Under the pieces are notes generated by a model. That model was not told the DNA's origin and did not search any database. It saw nothing but the letters and a program-made list of their open reading frames with translations. 64,000 nucleotides of DNA, taken from NCBI RefSeq assembly GCF_002741015.1, contig NZ_CP016617.1, positions 62,001 through 126,000 on the forward strand, in the 5' to 3' direction. The stretch is from Microvirga ossetica (GTDB lineage: Bacteria; Pseudomonadota; Alphaproteobacteria; Rhizobiales; Beijerinckiaceae). Numbering within the stretch: position 1 is the stretch's first letter; the number at the start of each line of letters is the position of its first letter. Position numbers and translations under genes: made by a program. Shown here one piece after another: positions 17,214 through 25,538 of the stretch.

Positions 17214-17641
17214 TATCCGCAACCAAGACCTTGTGGGCGCGAGTACCGCCTGCCTTGCAGCTCCTAGCGGTGTTTCGCTTCACCATTGGACGCGAGATGC
17301 GCCGAACCAAAGTGGGTGCGATTGACCTCGTCTCGAAAGTAGCGGTGTTTGGTTGATAATGCCGGCGTGTCAATGGGAACAGATCTTGCGCTGGCCCCAA
17401 GTTGGAACAAGTGCGGTTCTACCGTGATCTGGAGCCGAAACTGTCTGAGGCGCAGCGCGCCGGGCGCAAGCGCCAGGGCAAGCCCTTCCACGCCAAGATC
17501 GCCAACCGGCGAGAGGACGCGCTCCATAAGTGCGCGTTCCAGGCGATCGTGATTACGGATTCCAGAGGATCGTGATCATCCATTCCAGAGCATCGTGATC
17601 ATGGTGGATTTGCTTCGCTTAAGTGGAGAGCGGTTTGCTAG

Positions 17642-18499
17642 CTATCCGGCCAGCCTTTCGAACTGAACCGGACTGACATAATCGAGTGTCGAATGACGCC
17701 GGACGGGATTGTAAAACCCATCGATGTAACGACCAATCGCCTTCTTGGCCTCGGCCCTCGTCTGGAAGACGGTGCGCCAGACCAGTTCGGATTTCAAGGT
17801 CTTGAAGAAGGTCTCGACCACGGCATTGTCGAAACAATTGCCTGTCCCGGACATGGAGATCCGGATGCCGTGTTTCCTCAACTCGGCCTGATAGGCTGTC
17901 GAGCAATATTGACTGCCGCGGTCCGCGTGATGGGTCAGCCCCTCACCAGGTCTTCGGATCGCCAGAGCCTTGCGCAGCGCCTCCAGCGCCAGCTCCGTGT
18001 GGAGGCTGTCACTGACCGCCCAGCCGACCACCCGCCGGGCGAAGAGATCGAGAATCACAGCCAGGGAGAGCCAGCCCTCGTTCGTCCACAGATAGGAGAT
18101 ATCCGCGGCCCACTTCTGGTTCGGGCGCTCGGCCGAGAAGTCCTGCTCGAGCAGGTTGGGCGCGATCGGAAAAGCGTGATGGCTGTCGGTGGTGCGTTTG
18201 AAGCGGCGCTTCTGCCGGGCCTTGAGACCATTCTCGCGCATCAGTCGAGCGGTCCGCCGGCGCCCGATTGGCAGTCCCTCATCCTGCAGCTCGCGGGTCA
18301 TGCGCGGGCTGCCGTAGGTCTCATTGGAGAGGGTGAAGGCCGAGCGAATGTGGGCCAGAAGCACCAGATCCTCCCGCTGGCGCGGGCTGGCTGGACGCGA
18401 TCTCCAGGCGAAGTAGCCGCTCGGGCTCACTTCGAGGACCTGGCACAGGCGTGTGACGGGGAAGTTCTCTTTCGCCGCATCGATGAACTGGAACTTCAT
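17642..18499 (-). CDS. IS3 transposase OrfB, copy 3
   Basis: A 285-residue OrfB with the catalytic DDE residues in ADISYLW, HADRGSQY and DNAVVETFFKTL. It belongs to the variant with N-terminus IDAAKENFPVTRLCQVLEVS and PSGYFAWRS, shared with copy 4. From the catalytic core onward it matches copies 1 and 5 (YLWTNEGWLSLAVILD). The start overlaps the orfA stop by ATGA. It seems functional. Confidence 0.93.
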   Translation of the reverse strand: MKFQFIDAAKENFPVTRLCQVLEVSPSGYFAWRSRPASPRQREDLVLLAHIRSAFTLSNETYGSPRMTRELQDEGLPIGRRRTARLMRENGLKARQKRRFKRTTDSHHAFPIAPNLLEQDFSAERPNQKWAADISYLWTNEGWLSLAVILDLFARRVVGWAVSDSLHTELALEALRKALAIRRPGEGLTHHADRGSQYCSTAYQAELRKHGIRISMSGTGNCFDNAVVETFFKTLKSELVWRTVFQTRAEAKKAIGRYIDGFYNPVRRHSTLDYVSPVQFERLAG

Positions 18500-18786
18500 C
18501 GACTTCCCTCCTTGGCGAAAAAAGCCGTGGCCTTCTTCAGGATCTCCCGCTCCTGGCGCAGGATCTCGTTCTCGCGCCGCAGCCGCTTCAGCTCGACCGC
18601 CATGTCCTCCTGGCGTTCTTCCGGCGGATCGTCGATCTCACGCTCGCGGCGGCGATCGAGCCAGTGGCGCAGGGTCGACAGGCCGACGCCGAGATCAGCG
18701 GCAATCGCCCGTCGGCTGCGGCCACTGGTCAAGGCGAGCCGTACAGCCTCATCCTGAAACTCTTTCGTAAAGCGTGTCTGGGGCAT
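18496..18786 (-). CDS. IS3 transposase OrfA, copy 3
   Basis: A 96-residue helix-turn-helix plus coiled-coil OrfA, identical in sequence to that of copy 1. The 39 bp upstream of its start, normally the left promoter and terminal repeat of the IS, are cut by the IS1182-like element, so transcription may now depend on that element. Confidence 0.92.
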   Translation of the reverse strand: MPQTRFTKEFQDEAVRLALTSGRSRRAIAADLGVGLSTLRHWLDRRREREIDDPPEERQEDMAVELKRLRRENEILRQEREILKKATAFFAKEGSR

Positions 18787-18825
18787 GGAGATCCTCCTGC
18801 TTCATGAGAGGTTCTCCATCTTTTC

Positions 18826-20632
18826 GATACTGCTGGCGAATTCATCATGCTGGGATGGGAACCATCATGAGCCTGGTGAATGCGGATTGCCGGGTTCGTG
18901 CGAGCGGCGTGCCAGCGAACCAAGCCCCTAGTCGGATGAGGTTCATCGCAGCCGCCGTCAGCACGTGTTGCAGATGCGTTTTGGCAAGACCGATATAGCG
19001 CGAGCGCCGCAGATGCAGGACCCGGACCCCAGCTGAGATTGTGCCCTCGATCCCGGCGCGCTGTTGATAGTCCTGCTTGAAGTTCGGCTGTGCCTCACGC
19101 TCACGAGCCGCTGCAAGGGTCTCGTGCTCCTCCTGAGGGCGCAGCGTCAGAAGTCGCCGATCGCTCCGGGTACACCGTGCCTTCAACGGACAGGGACGAC
19201 AGTGGGTCGTCGAGAAGCGCACCTTGAAGGCCGTCCGCCCCTGCCAGTAATCGGGACGCCAGCTCCGGCTCTCGTGCCCGGCCGGGCAGATCGCGACTTG
19301 CCGATCCCAATCGAAGATGAAGTCCTGCAAGGTGAAGCCCTCACCTGATTGGGTCTGCCACTGATAATTCTGGGGAGCCGGCCCCAGGAGCGTGACGCCA
19401 TAGTTCCGGCGGCTGGCGACGAGTTGATCGGCCGCGACATAGCCGGCGTCGACGAGGTGAGTGCCGGGCAGCAGTCCCTTGGCCTTGAGCCCATCATGAA
19501 TGGTGTTGAGGGCGTCGCGATCCACGACCGGCGCCGGCGTAGTCTCCACATGCGTGATCAGGTGCGGGCCACCCTCGTCACAAGCCTCAGTGAGATGAAC
19601 CTTGTAGCCAATCCAGGTCGTCGTCCCCTTATTGGCATAATGGACCTCTGGATCGTAGGGTGATCCGGCCATCAGCAGGGAGGGTGGAAATCCCTCATGC
19701 TCGGTCCGCCACCGCACCCAGGGAGTGGTCTCAGAGAATGCGCCGGCCCCAGGTTCTCCGGTCTGAGCCTGGTCGGTGAGACAGAAATTCTGCACCCAGA
19801 CCTGCCGCAGCAGCTCAACAGCCGGGATCTCACGCAACCAGATTGGTGCACCAGGAGCTATGATGGCAGCCAGCAGCTGATGACCATCGCGCCCGATCTG
19901 CTCGGCATGGGCGCGCCGCATCGCCTCGCCTTGCGGGACATTATAGTCGTCAGCCCGCCTGCCATACCGCTCGATCCAGGCGGGATTGGCATGAGCGCGC
20001 AACCATGCGGGAGCAGCGGACGCCAAGACATTGAGGGCCGCCCGCATGGTCTCGGTCACGCAGGCGAGACGGTTCAGAGAGCGGACGGCTCCGAGCACAT
20101 GCGTGGAGTCGGTGCGCTGGCGGCCTCGGGCGCTCAGTAGCTTGTGCTCACGACACAGGGCTAGAAGCGTATCGAGGAGATGCTCCTCTAAGCCTCCTGC
20201 CACCAGACGACCGCGGAACTCGCTCAGAACCGAGGCATCGAAGCCAGGGTCGGTTAGTTCCAGGCCCAGCAGGTACTTCCAATCGATGCGGCTGCGGACC
20301 GCATCGGCCGCCCGCCGATCGGAGAGGTTCTCAGCGAACTGCAGCAAGCTCACCAGCGCCAGTCGCCACGGGCATTCGGCCGGCTGCCCGCAAGGGGCGA
20401 AGAGGGACGCGAACTGGGCGTCGGTAAAGATCGTCCCAAGGTGGTCACGCAGGCGCAGATAGGGGCTGCCATTCGGGAACGCGGCACGCGCGACGGCTGC
20501 CGTTGCGGCCGGGACATCACGGCACGGGGTCGGGCGGAGCGACATGAGGACCTCCGGGATGGTGGGGCTGCCCCTCAATCCCAGAACGCCAATCCCTGCC
20601 TCAACGGCTCCGGCCCATTCGCCAGCAGTATC
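18826..20632 (-). mobile_element. IS1182-like element, divergent copy 3
   Basis: The element is 1,807 bp with terminal inverted repeats GATACTGCTGGCGAAT. It is flanked by CTTTTC direct repeats (18,820-18,825 and 20,633-20,638). The ends resemble those of the other two IS1182-like copies (GATACTGTCGGCGAATTC), so the three form one group, though this target duplication reads as 6 bp rather than 7. Confidence 0.9.
18845..20545 (-). CDS. IS1182-like transposase, divergent copy 3
   Basis: The protein has about 566 residues from the ATG at 20,545, which has GGAGG five bases upstream. The domain order follows the other copies: PWRLALVSLLQFAENLSDRR, DWKYLLGLELTDPGF, QRTDSTHVLGAV, then DAGYVAADQLV, a cysteine cluster THCRPCPLKARC, and the C-terminal RAGIEGTISAGVRVLHLRRS carrying the catalytic Glu. 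It shares only part of its sequence with them, mainly in the catalytic blocks. It appears complete and possibly active. Confidence 0.9.
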   Translation of the reverse strand: MSLRPTPCRDVPAATAAVARAAFPNGSPYLRLRDHLGTIFTDAQFASLFAPCGQPAECPWRLALVSLLQFAENLSDRRAADAVRSRIDWKYLLGLELTDPGFDASVLSEFRGRLVAGGLEEHLLDTLLALCREHKLLSARGRQRTDSTHVLGAVRSLNRLACVTETMRAALNVLASAAPAWLRAHANPAWIERYGRRADDYNVPQGEAMRRAHAEQIGRDGHQLLAAIIAPGAPIWLREIPAVELLRQVWVQNFCLTDQAQTGEPGAGAFSETTPWVRWRTEHEGFPPSLLMAGSPYDPEVHYANKGTTTWIGYKVHLTEACDEGGPHLITHVETTPAPVVDRDALNTIHDGLKAKGLLPGTHLVDAGYVAADQLVASRRNYGVTLLGPAPQNYQWQTQSGEGFTLQDFIFDWDRQVAICPAGHESRSWRPDYWQGRTAFKVRFSTTHCRPCPLKARCTRSDRRLLTLRPQEEHETLAAAREREAQPNFKQDYQQRAGIEGTISAGVRVLHLRRSRYIGLAKTHLQHVLTAAAMNLIRLGAWFAGTPLARTRQSAFTRLMMVPIPA

Positions 20633-21249
20633 CTTTTCGGAGCAAGTCCAATGCGCATCGGATTGAACTCAAGGGCGACAGCCTGCGCCGCCGGGCCGGC
20701 GACAGGAGTGTGGCATGATCCGATCGACCTTTGATCGCTGGCGCCGGGCTTGACCTGACGCCTGTTTCCAGACCACCTTACAACTGCCAGCGGTACTGAC
20801 CGCTTCATTCCCGCTCAGCGGACCACCAGGTCAACGCTGACGGTGATCACGATCACCAGAACGAGTGATCATGATCGTGTGGAAGCACTGATCACCATCC
20901 CTGGAATGCGCACCATAAGTTCTCTCGCGCGGTGGTGAACCGTTCGGGAGCCGCCGTTGTCGGCACCATCTCATCCTCCTGGCAGATTGCATCCGGCGCC
21001 GGCAAGGCAACCCTTGATGTGAGTTGGTCCATGTTGCGCCACTTCCTCGACTGCGATCACACAGGAGTGACCTACTCAACGCAGACCTGTTCTGGGTGCG
21101 ATGCGCTCAGCGGCCCACAAGGTCAGGACGGGCTTGCAATCAGGCAGGGGGTTGCGGCGATTGCGGGTCGGTTCACGAGCGCGATCAGTGAGGTGGCTCG
21201 GTTTGTCTGAGCAGCGTTTTCGGTTCGCTAAGTGGAGCCTCTGCCGGGG

Positions 21250-21724
21250 TTAGGCTGCCGCAAGCTGCGGCAGCGGGTTGAAGTAGGCCTGATCGGGTGT
21301 CCTCCGGTCAAGGCTCGAATGAGGCCTCTGGCCGTTGTAAAAGGTCAGATACCGACCAATCGAAGCTCGGGCCTCCGACACGCTGTCGTAAGCCTTCAGA
21401 TAGACCTCCTCGTATTTGATGCTGCGCCAGAGACGTTCGACAAAGACGTTGTCGCGCCAGGCCCCCTTGCCGTCCATGCTGATCGCGATCTCGTTCTTGA
21501 GGAGCACGCTGGTGAAGTCGTGGCTGGTGAACTGGCTGTGATCTTCTGACTATCGGTGTTGAAGATCTCAGGGCAGCCATAGCGGGCGATGGCTTCTTCC
21601 ACCGCCTCGATGCAGAAGGCCGCCTCCAGAGTGATGGACAGCCGCCAAGCCAGAACCCGTCGGCTGAACCAGTCGATCACCGCCGCCAAATAGACAAAGC
21701 CCCGCGCCATGGGGATGTACGTGA
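21250..21724 (-). pseudogene. IS3-family OrfB of a different lineage, 5' truncated and frameshifted
   Basis: The frame from 21,724 reads YIPMARGFVYLAAVIDWFSR, then EAIARYGCPEIFNTD, and then breaks. A shifted frame continues LLKNEIAISMDGKGAWRDNV, FVERLWRSIKYEEVYL and YNGQRPHSSLDRRTPD to a stop at 21,250. The Gln-Ser-Gln segment that should follow NTD is damaged by the shift near 21,545. The first half of the gene is absent: the copy 2 IS1182-like insertion sits at its edge, and on the other side lies IS630 sequence instead. It is unrelated in detail to the six IS3 copies named above. Confidence 0.85.
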
Positions 21725-23439
21725 GATACTGTCGGCGAATTCCCTGTTGGCTGTTCAGCAAGAGGAGGATTGCATGAGCCTTCATCCAGAGGCGATTGGT
21801 GAGATCCCGGCCGAGACCGTGCGGGTTGCCCGGACGGTCTTCCTCAAAGGCAACATTGTGATGCGGCTCAGAGACGAGTTCGGTGCTCTCTACCAGGATG
21901 AGGACTTCCAAAGGTTCTACCCGACCCGGGGGCAACCCGCCCTTGCGCCATGGCGACTGGCCCTGATCACGCTCTTCCAGTTTCTCGAACACCTCAGCGA
22001 TCGGCAGGCTGCCGACGCTGTGCGCGCCCGGATCGACTGGAAGTATGCGCTGGGGCTGGAGCTGACCGACCCTGGGTTCCACTTCAGCGTGCTGACCGAG
22101 TTCCGGGCGCGCCTTGTGGCCGGCCAGGCGGAACATCTGCTGCTGGACATGATGCTCGAGCGCTTCAAGGCCCGCGGCCTGATCAAGGTGCGCGGCAAGC
22201 AGCGCACCGACAGTACGCATGTGTTGGGGGCCGTGCATGACCTGCATCTTCTGGAGCTCGTCGCCGAGACGCTGCGAGCAACCCTGGATGATCTCGCCGC
22301 GGTTGTTCCGGGCTGGGTTCGCGGGATCGCTCAGCCGGCGTGGTTCGAGCGCTATGCGCATCGCATTGAAGACTATCGCCTGCCCAAGAGCCGGGAGAAG
22401 CGCGAAGCCCTCTCGCTGGAGATCGGCGCGGATGGGTTCTTCCTGCTCGACGCCTTGGACGATGCGAGCGCGCCGGCTGCGGCTCGTGCGGTGCCGATGG
22501 TGCAGACGCTGCGTGACGTATGGCGGGTGCATTACGCACGGGATGACGGGCGGCCGCGCTGGCGGGCTGGAGCGGAACTGCCTCCGGTGGGCGAGCGACT
22601 GCAGTCACCCTATGACCCGGAGATGCACTACAGCACCAAGCGTCAGATGGAGTGGTCCGGCTACAAGGTCCATGACACCGAGACCTGCGATGCCGATGCA
22701 GCCCACCTGGTGACGCACGTGAAGACCTGCCCGGCCATGGAGCAGGATATGACGAGCACAGCCGAGATCCACGCCTGCCTGGCGGCCAAGGGCCTCCTGC
22801 CTTCTGAGCACTTCGTGGACTCAGCCTACGTCGATGCGGCCTTGTTGGTCAGCAGCCGGCGGGACCACGGGATCTCGCTCGAGGGGCCGGTGCGGGGCGT
22901 ATCGAGCTGGCAATCCCGCATGAGCCAAGGATACGACATGCCCCAATTTGTCATCGACTGGGAGAACGAACAGGTGACCTGTCCACAGGGCAAGATCTCA
23001 GTGACTTGGCGCGCCGCGCGCAGCGAGGATGGGAGCCCGCGCATCCATGCTCGCTTCAGCCGCTCGGATTGCGGGGCCTGTGCCGCCAGAGCGTTGTGCA
23101 CGCCAGCCAAGGACGCGCGTCGCTCCGTCTACTTCCACCTGCGTGAGGAATACGAAGCGCTGAGCGCCGCACGAGCCCGCATGCGCGACCCCGAGTGGAA
23201 AGAGCGATATCATGTCCGCGCCGGGGTCGAGGGCACGCTCTCACAGGGCGTGCGGGCGTTCGGGATGCGACGGAGCCGGTATATCGGGTTGCTGAAAACA
23301 GGGCTTCAGGAGGTCTGTACAGCCGCTGCGATGAACGTCTCGCGGATTGTGCACTGGCTGGATGGATCGCCACGGGCCACAACGCGCGTGACCCGCTTTG
23401 CCGCCTTGGCGCCGATCGCCTGAATTCGCCGACAGTATC
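21725..23439 (+). mobile_element. IS1182-like element, copy 2
   Basis: The element is 1,715 bp, the same length and terminal repeats as copy 1, flanked by TACGTGA direct repeats (21,718-21,724 and 23,440-23,446). The duplication spans the junction between an IS3 remnant and an IS630 remnant, so that junction existed before this insertion. Confidence 0.92.
21774..23423 (+). CDS. IS1182-like transposase, copy 2
   Basis: A 549-residue transposase, equal in length to copy 1 and differing at scattered residues (for example VGFVRGI versus DWIRVIA in the middle). The AGGAGGA ribosome site before the ATG at 21,774 is conserved. The DUF772-type N-terminus, QRTDSTHVLG, VDSAYVDA, the cysteine cluster SDCGACAARALC and RAGVEGTLSQGVRAF are intact. 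The divergence from copy 1 indicates two separate arrivals or an old duplication. Confidence 0.9.
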   Translation: MSLHPEAIGEIPAETVRVARTVFLKGNIVMRLRDEFGALYQDEDFQRFYPTRGQPALAPWRLALITLFQFLEHLSDRQAADAVRARIDWKYALGLELTDPGFHFSVLTEFRARLVAGQAEHLLLDMMLERFKARGLIKVRGKQRTDSTHVLGAVHDLHLLELVAETLRATLDDLAAVVPGWVRGIAQPAWFERYAHRIEDYRLPKSREKREALSLEIGADGFFLLDALDDASAPAAARAVPMVQTLRDVWRVHYARDDGRPRWRAGAELPPVGERLQSPYDPEMHYSTKRQMEWSGYKVHDTETCDADAAHLVTHVKTCPAMEQDMTSTAEIHACLAAKGLLPSEHFVDSAYVDAALLVSSRRDHGISLEGPVRGVSSWQSRMSQGYDMPQFVIDWENEQVTCPQGKISVTWRAARSEDGSPRIHARFSRSDCGACAARALCTPAKDARRSVYFHLREEYEALSAARARMRDPEWKERYHVRAGVEGTLSQGVRAFGMRRSRYIGLLKTGLQEVCTAAAMNVSRIVHWLDGSPRATTRVTRFAALAPIA

Positions 23440-23446
23440 TACGTGA

Positions 23447-24005
23447 TGAGCGCGGCGTTCGGACAAGTCAGCGGCAGCCGCGCATGCGCCAGCAGCCGCT
23501 CCGGCTGGTGTTTTTGGACGAGACCTTGGTCAATACCAGGAGATTCCTCCTGTGCGGGCGTAGCCGCAAGAGCGAGCGATTATGGGCGAGCCCGCCTTGT
23601 GCGATCGGCGGTCCGATAGCCCGCCGGATCTTCGAGACTTACGTTGAGATCCACCTTGCCCCAATCCTGACTAAAGGTGACGTGGTAATTCTCGACAACC
23701 TGCCGGCGGACAAGAGTGAAAAAGTCGCGCAATGCTTGAATCAGGAAGAGGCGTGGTTCCTGTTGCGGCTATCTTGTAGTTCCGATCACAATCCGATTGA
23801 ACAGGCCTTTGCAAAGCTAAAAGCACACCTACGCGCCGGAGAAGCACGAACTTTGGACGCGCTTTGGCGAGCAATCGGCGACATCCTCAATCTCTTCGAT
23901 CGGCGCGACTGTTGGAACTACCTCAGGGCTGCCCGATATACCTCCGTCTCAAGTTCCGATGGTTTAATCGAGCGCGATTTCCACCATGAGCACGCCGTTA
24001 AATGA
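23447..24005 (+). pseudogene. IS630-family transposase, C-terminal remnant with internal loss
   Basis: The frame starts within the linker (QRQPRMRQQPLRLVFLDET, giving the first catalytic Asp). It then lacks the usual beta-sheet segment and resumes at ARRIFETYVEIHLAP, KGDVVILDNLPADKSE (second Asp) and NPIEQAFAKLKAHLR (Glu region), followed by [15 protein letters not shown]. The loss of the segment between LVNT and the cysteine-rich stretch marks it as inactive. The same transposase type is represented more fully at 38,971-39,943 and as an end fragment at 31,906-32,073. Confidence 0.82.
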
Positions 24006-24045
24006 GCGAACCTAGCATTTCAGCGAAGTGGCCCTGTGGGAGAAA

Positions 24046-24068
24046 GGGCGCGGTGATCAGCCGCGCCC
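24046..24068 (-). terminator. Rho-independent terminator of the beta-helix/RTX gene
   Basis: A perfect 8-bp GC stem (GGGCGCGG / CCGCGCCC) encloses a 7-base loop. On the minus strand it follows the stop codon at 24,075 by a few bases and is followed by TTTCT. Confidence 0.7.
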
Positions 24069-24074
24069 GTGCGC

Positions 24075-25538
24075 TCAAAGCAAGAAGTCGGCCGAGGACA
24101 GCGTGTAGCCAGTGCCAGCCACATCCACAGTCGCGACTGAGCCCCCAGTCTTGATGTACAGGTGCGTCTCGCCTGCCGTCGCATCCTTAACAGCCCAGAT
24201 TTGGCCGTCCAATCCGGTGCCGCTGGCGCTCTTGTACCCGGCCCAGGAGAACGCCTGATTACCGGACGCCGCCGAATTGGCATCGATGCCGGAGAAGTCG
24301 AGCCGGTCGGTGCCGCGCACGAAGTCCATCACCTTGTCGCCGTCCGAACTCCACTTCGACGTGAACTGGAACGTGTCACGGCCCGCGTTTCCCCACAGGG
24401 TATCCGCACCGCCGCGTCCGTTGAGCAGATCGTCTCCCGTTCCGCCCTTGAGTACATTGACCCCGTCGCTTCCGTCGAGGAAGTTGTTCAGCTCATTGCC
24501 AGTGCCGTTGATGGCGCTGGTACCAATGAGCTTCAGGTTCTCGACATTTTTGGTCAACGTGTAGCCAATCGTGCTTTCGATGCGATCGGTGCCTTGGCCA
24601 GTCAGCTCGACAATCGTGTCACCGCTATGGTTGACCATGTAGGTGTCATTGCCAGCAAGACCCTTCATGGTGTCAGGGCCGGTCGTACCCGCGAGCACGT
24701 CGTTGCCGCTCGTGCCGGTAATATCGCCCGGTGTAGGCGTCGGTGTGGGCTCCGGTGTGGGGGTCGGATCGGGCGCAGTACTGTCGCCCAGATTCGGTGC
24801 CTGGTCGGGCGAGAGCGGTGTCTCTACATTGATGTTGCCGATGCGGGTAGGCAGGTTGCCAGCGGCATCGGGCTTCACGTACTCATGGCCCCAATAGCCC
24901 TTGCCGTTGTAGTTCTCCTCCCAGGTGATGTTAGTCATCCGGTAGGTGGTGTTCTTGCTACCATCGAAGTACATAGTATAGCCACCACCATCGACGTAGT
25001 TGTGGCGGATCGTAATGTCATTCATGTTCCCGAAGTAGCTCTGGAGGAAGATCGCTCCAGTCTGACCATGATTGAGGATGATCGTGTTGTTCTCGATCAA
25101 CACGCCGTTCTGACCGCCCTGCACCTGGATGCCGTCGTAATGGGGCGATCCGGCCGCCGCGAAATCGTGGAGGTAGTTGCCCCGCACAACCGATGCTCCG
25201 GCATTCAACGTGATGCCGTTCTCGAAGCCCCGAATGTCATTGCCGGAAAACGTGCCGGAGCCTTGGATACCGTGCGAGCCGGCGTACGCGCCCAGGCCAT
25301 CAATGTCACAGTTGACCACCGATGCTCCCTTGTAGCCTGATTCGACTTTGACGCCCGTATATGAACTGGAGGTGATCTTGCTATTCTTGATGGTCACGTT
25401 GTCGGCGCGGATGACCACCGAGCCCTTGATGTCGAGACCGTCAAGCACAGTCCCTGCCTTGGTGACGATGATATTGCCGGAGGGCGTCAGGGTGATACCG
25501 GACGGAACGCCCGTGTTAACTGCTGTAGGAAAAGGCAT
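24075..25538 (-). CDS. Secreted right-handed beta-helix protein with RTX and type I secretion end
   Basis: A 487-residue protein without a signal peptide. Residues 1 to about 235 form a right-handed parallel beta-helix, seen as short repeats such as GTVLDGLDIKGSVVIRADNV, NVTIKNSKI, GNYLHDF and VLIENNTIILNHGQTG. A Pro/Thr linker (PDPTPTPEPTPTPTPG) follows. Then come RTX repeats (GTSGNDVLAG, GLAGNDTY, GGTGDDLLNGRGGADTLWGN) and a C-terminal block VMDFVRGTDRLDFSGI ending SSADFLL, typical of type I secretion targets. Beta-helix proteins of this layout include polysaccharide lyases and epimerases; no catalytic triad could be assigned. A role on the cell's own exopolysaccharide is inferred from the nearby cluster. 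Confidence 0.85.
   Translation of the reverse strand: MPFPTAVNTGVPSGITLTPSGNIIVTKAGTVLDGLDIKGSVVIRADNVTIKNSKITSSSYTGVKVESGYKGASVVNCDIDGLGAYAGSHGIQGSGTFSGNDIRGFENGITLNAGASVVRGNYLHDFAAAGSPHYDGIQVQGGQNGVLIENNTIILNHGQTGAIFLQSYFGNMNDITIRHNYVDGGGYTMYFDGSKNTTYRMTNITWEENYNGKGYWGHEYVKPDAAGNLPTRIGNINVETPLSPDQAPNLGDSTAPDPTPTPEPTPTPTPGDITGTSGNDVLAGTTGPDTMKGLAGNDTYMVNHSGDTIVELTGQGTDRIESTIGYTLTKNVENLKLIGTSAINGTGNELNNFLDGSDGVNVLKGGTGDDLLNGRGGADTLWGNAGRDTFQFTSKWSSDGDKVMDFVRGTDRLDFSGIDANSAASGNQAFSWAGYKSASGTGLDGQIWAVKDATAGETHLYIKTGGSVATVDVAGTGYTLSSADFLL

Larger units (their letters stand above)
14578..17221 (-). mobile_element. IS21-family element (istA-istB) with 6-bp target duplication
   Basis: The element is 2,644 bp, starts TGAGGATACCGACG and ends with the inverse CGTCGGTATCCGCA, giving the TG...CA ends of the family. 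The direct repeat ACCAAG lies at 14,572-14,577 and 17,222-17,227. Both ends carry arrays of a short repeat, as known for IS21 transposase-binding sites. Confidence 0.93.
13612..17356 (+). pseudogene. IS1595 transposase, 3' end displaced by IS21
   Basis: The main part (13,612-14,577) encodes an N-terminal zinc ribbon (CAACGYRG ... CSNGVCRSQF), a helix-turn-helix (GISSIRLAEALGVSQPTAWR), then the DDE_Tnp_IS1595 core (KIDGLYVGSKPW, HLMSDEW, VHINSAEGFND). The IS21 left end supplies an immediate TGA stop after RQVTK. The original coding frame resumes at 17,222 with TLWARVPPALQLL and ends at 17,354-17,356. About 45 residues are therefore cut off. Because the lost part follows the catalytic core, partial activity is not excluded. 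A GGGAGG ribosome site precedes the ATG. Confidence 0.9.
13484..17398 (+). mobile_element. IS1595-family element, split by an IS21-family element
   Basis: Terminal inverted repeats of about 50 bp are visible. Both ends share CAAGATCTG and, further in, ACACGCCGGCATTATCAACC. The element holds one transposase gene, interrupted at 14,578-17,221. Removing the IS21 leaves about 1.27 kb, a normal IS1595 size. No 8-bp target duplication could be matched, so one flank has probably been rearranged. Confidence 0.85.
17605..20650 (-). mobile_element. IS3-family element, copy 3, interrupted near its right end
   Basis: The left end begins TGGATTTGCTTCGC at 17,605. The right end GGAGCAAGTCCA is found at 20,639-20,650 because an IS1182-like element (18,826-20,632) separates it from orfA. 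Without the insertion the copy is 1,233 bp, the same length as copy 1. orfA and orfB are both intact. Confidence 0.88.
17531..20912. mobile_element. IS21-type element remnant (ends only), containing IS3 copy 3
   Basis: Both ends are recognisable: the left starts TGCGCGTTCCAGG and the right, inverted, TGCGCATTCCAGG. A 7-bp direct repeat CCATAAG flanks them (17,524-17,530 and 20,913-20,919). Each end holds several copies of a GTGATCA-centred repeat followed by a TTCCAGAG-like block, like IS21 binding arrays. No istA or istB remains; about 260 bp of the original interior and ends survive around the IS3. The family assignment rests on the terminal architecture alone. Confidence 0.65.
17402..21210 (+). 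pseudogene. OrfB/TnpB-type transposon protein, split and decayed
   Basis: The N-proximal piece (17,402-17,530) encodes FYRDLEPKLSEAQRAGRKRQ ... IANRREDALHK, the conserved region of IS200/IS605 or IS607 OrfB (TnpB) proteins. The C-proximal piece (20,914-21,210) resumes at HKFSRAVVNRSGA, then ISSSWQIASGAGKATLDVSW and TQTCSGCDALSGP with the first half of the zinc finger. The usual E in the preceding EVNE segment and the second CxxC are missing. The frame is interrupted by an IS21-type remnant with a 7-bp duplication, and the 5' end is lost at the IS1595 right terminus. The RNA-guided nuclease activity of the family must be absent. Confidence 0.8.

Noticed and set aside
21396..22532. A 378-codon minus-strand frame
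   Set aside because: It is antisense to IS1182-like copy 2 and merges into the IS3 remnant; only its last part (from 21,724) is real coding sequence.
24162..25340. A 392-codon plus-strand frame
   Set aside because: Antisense to the beta-helix/RTX gene; periodic codon use of the repeats keeps the opposite strand open.
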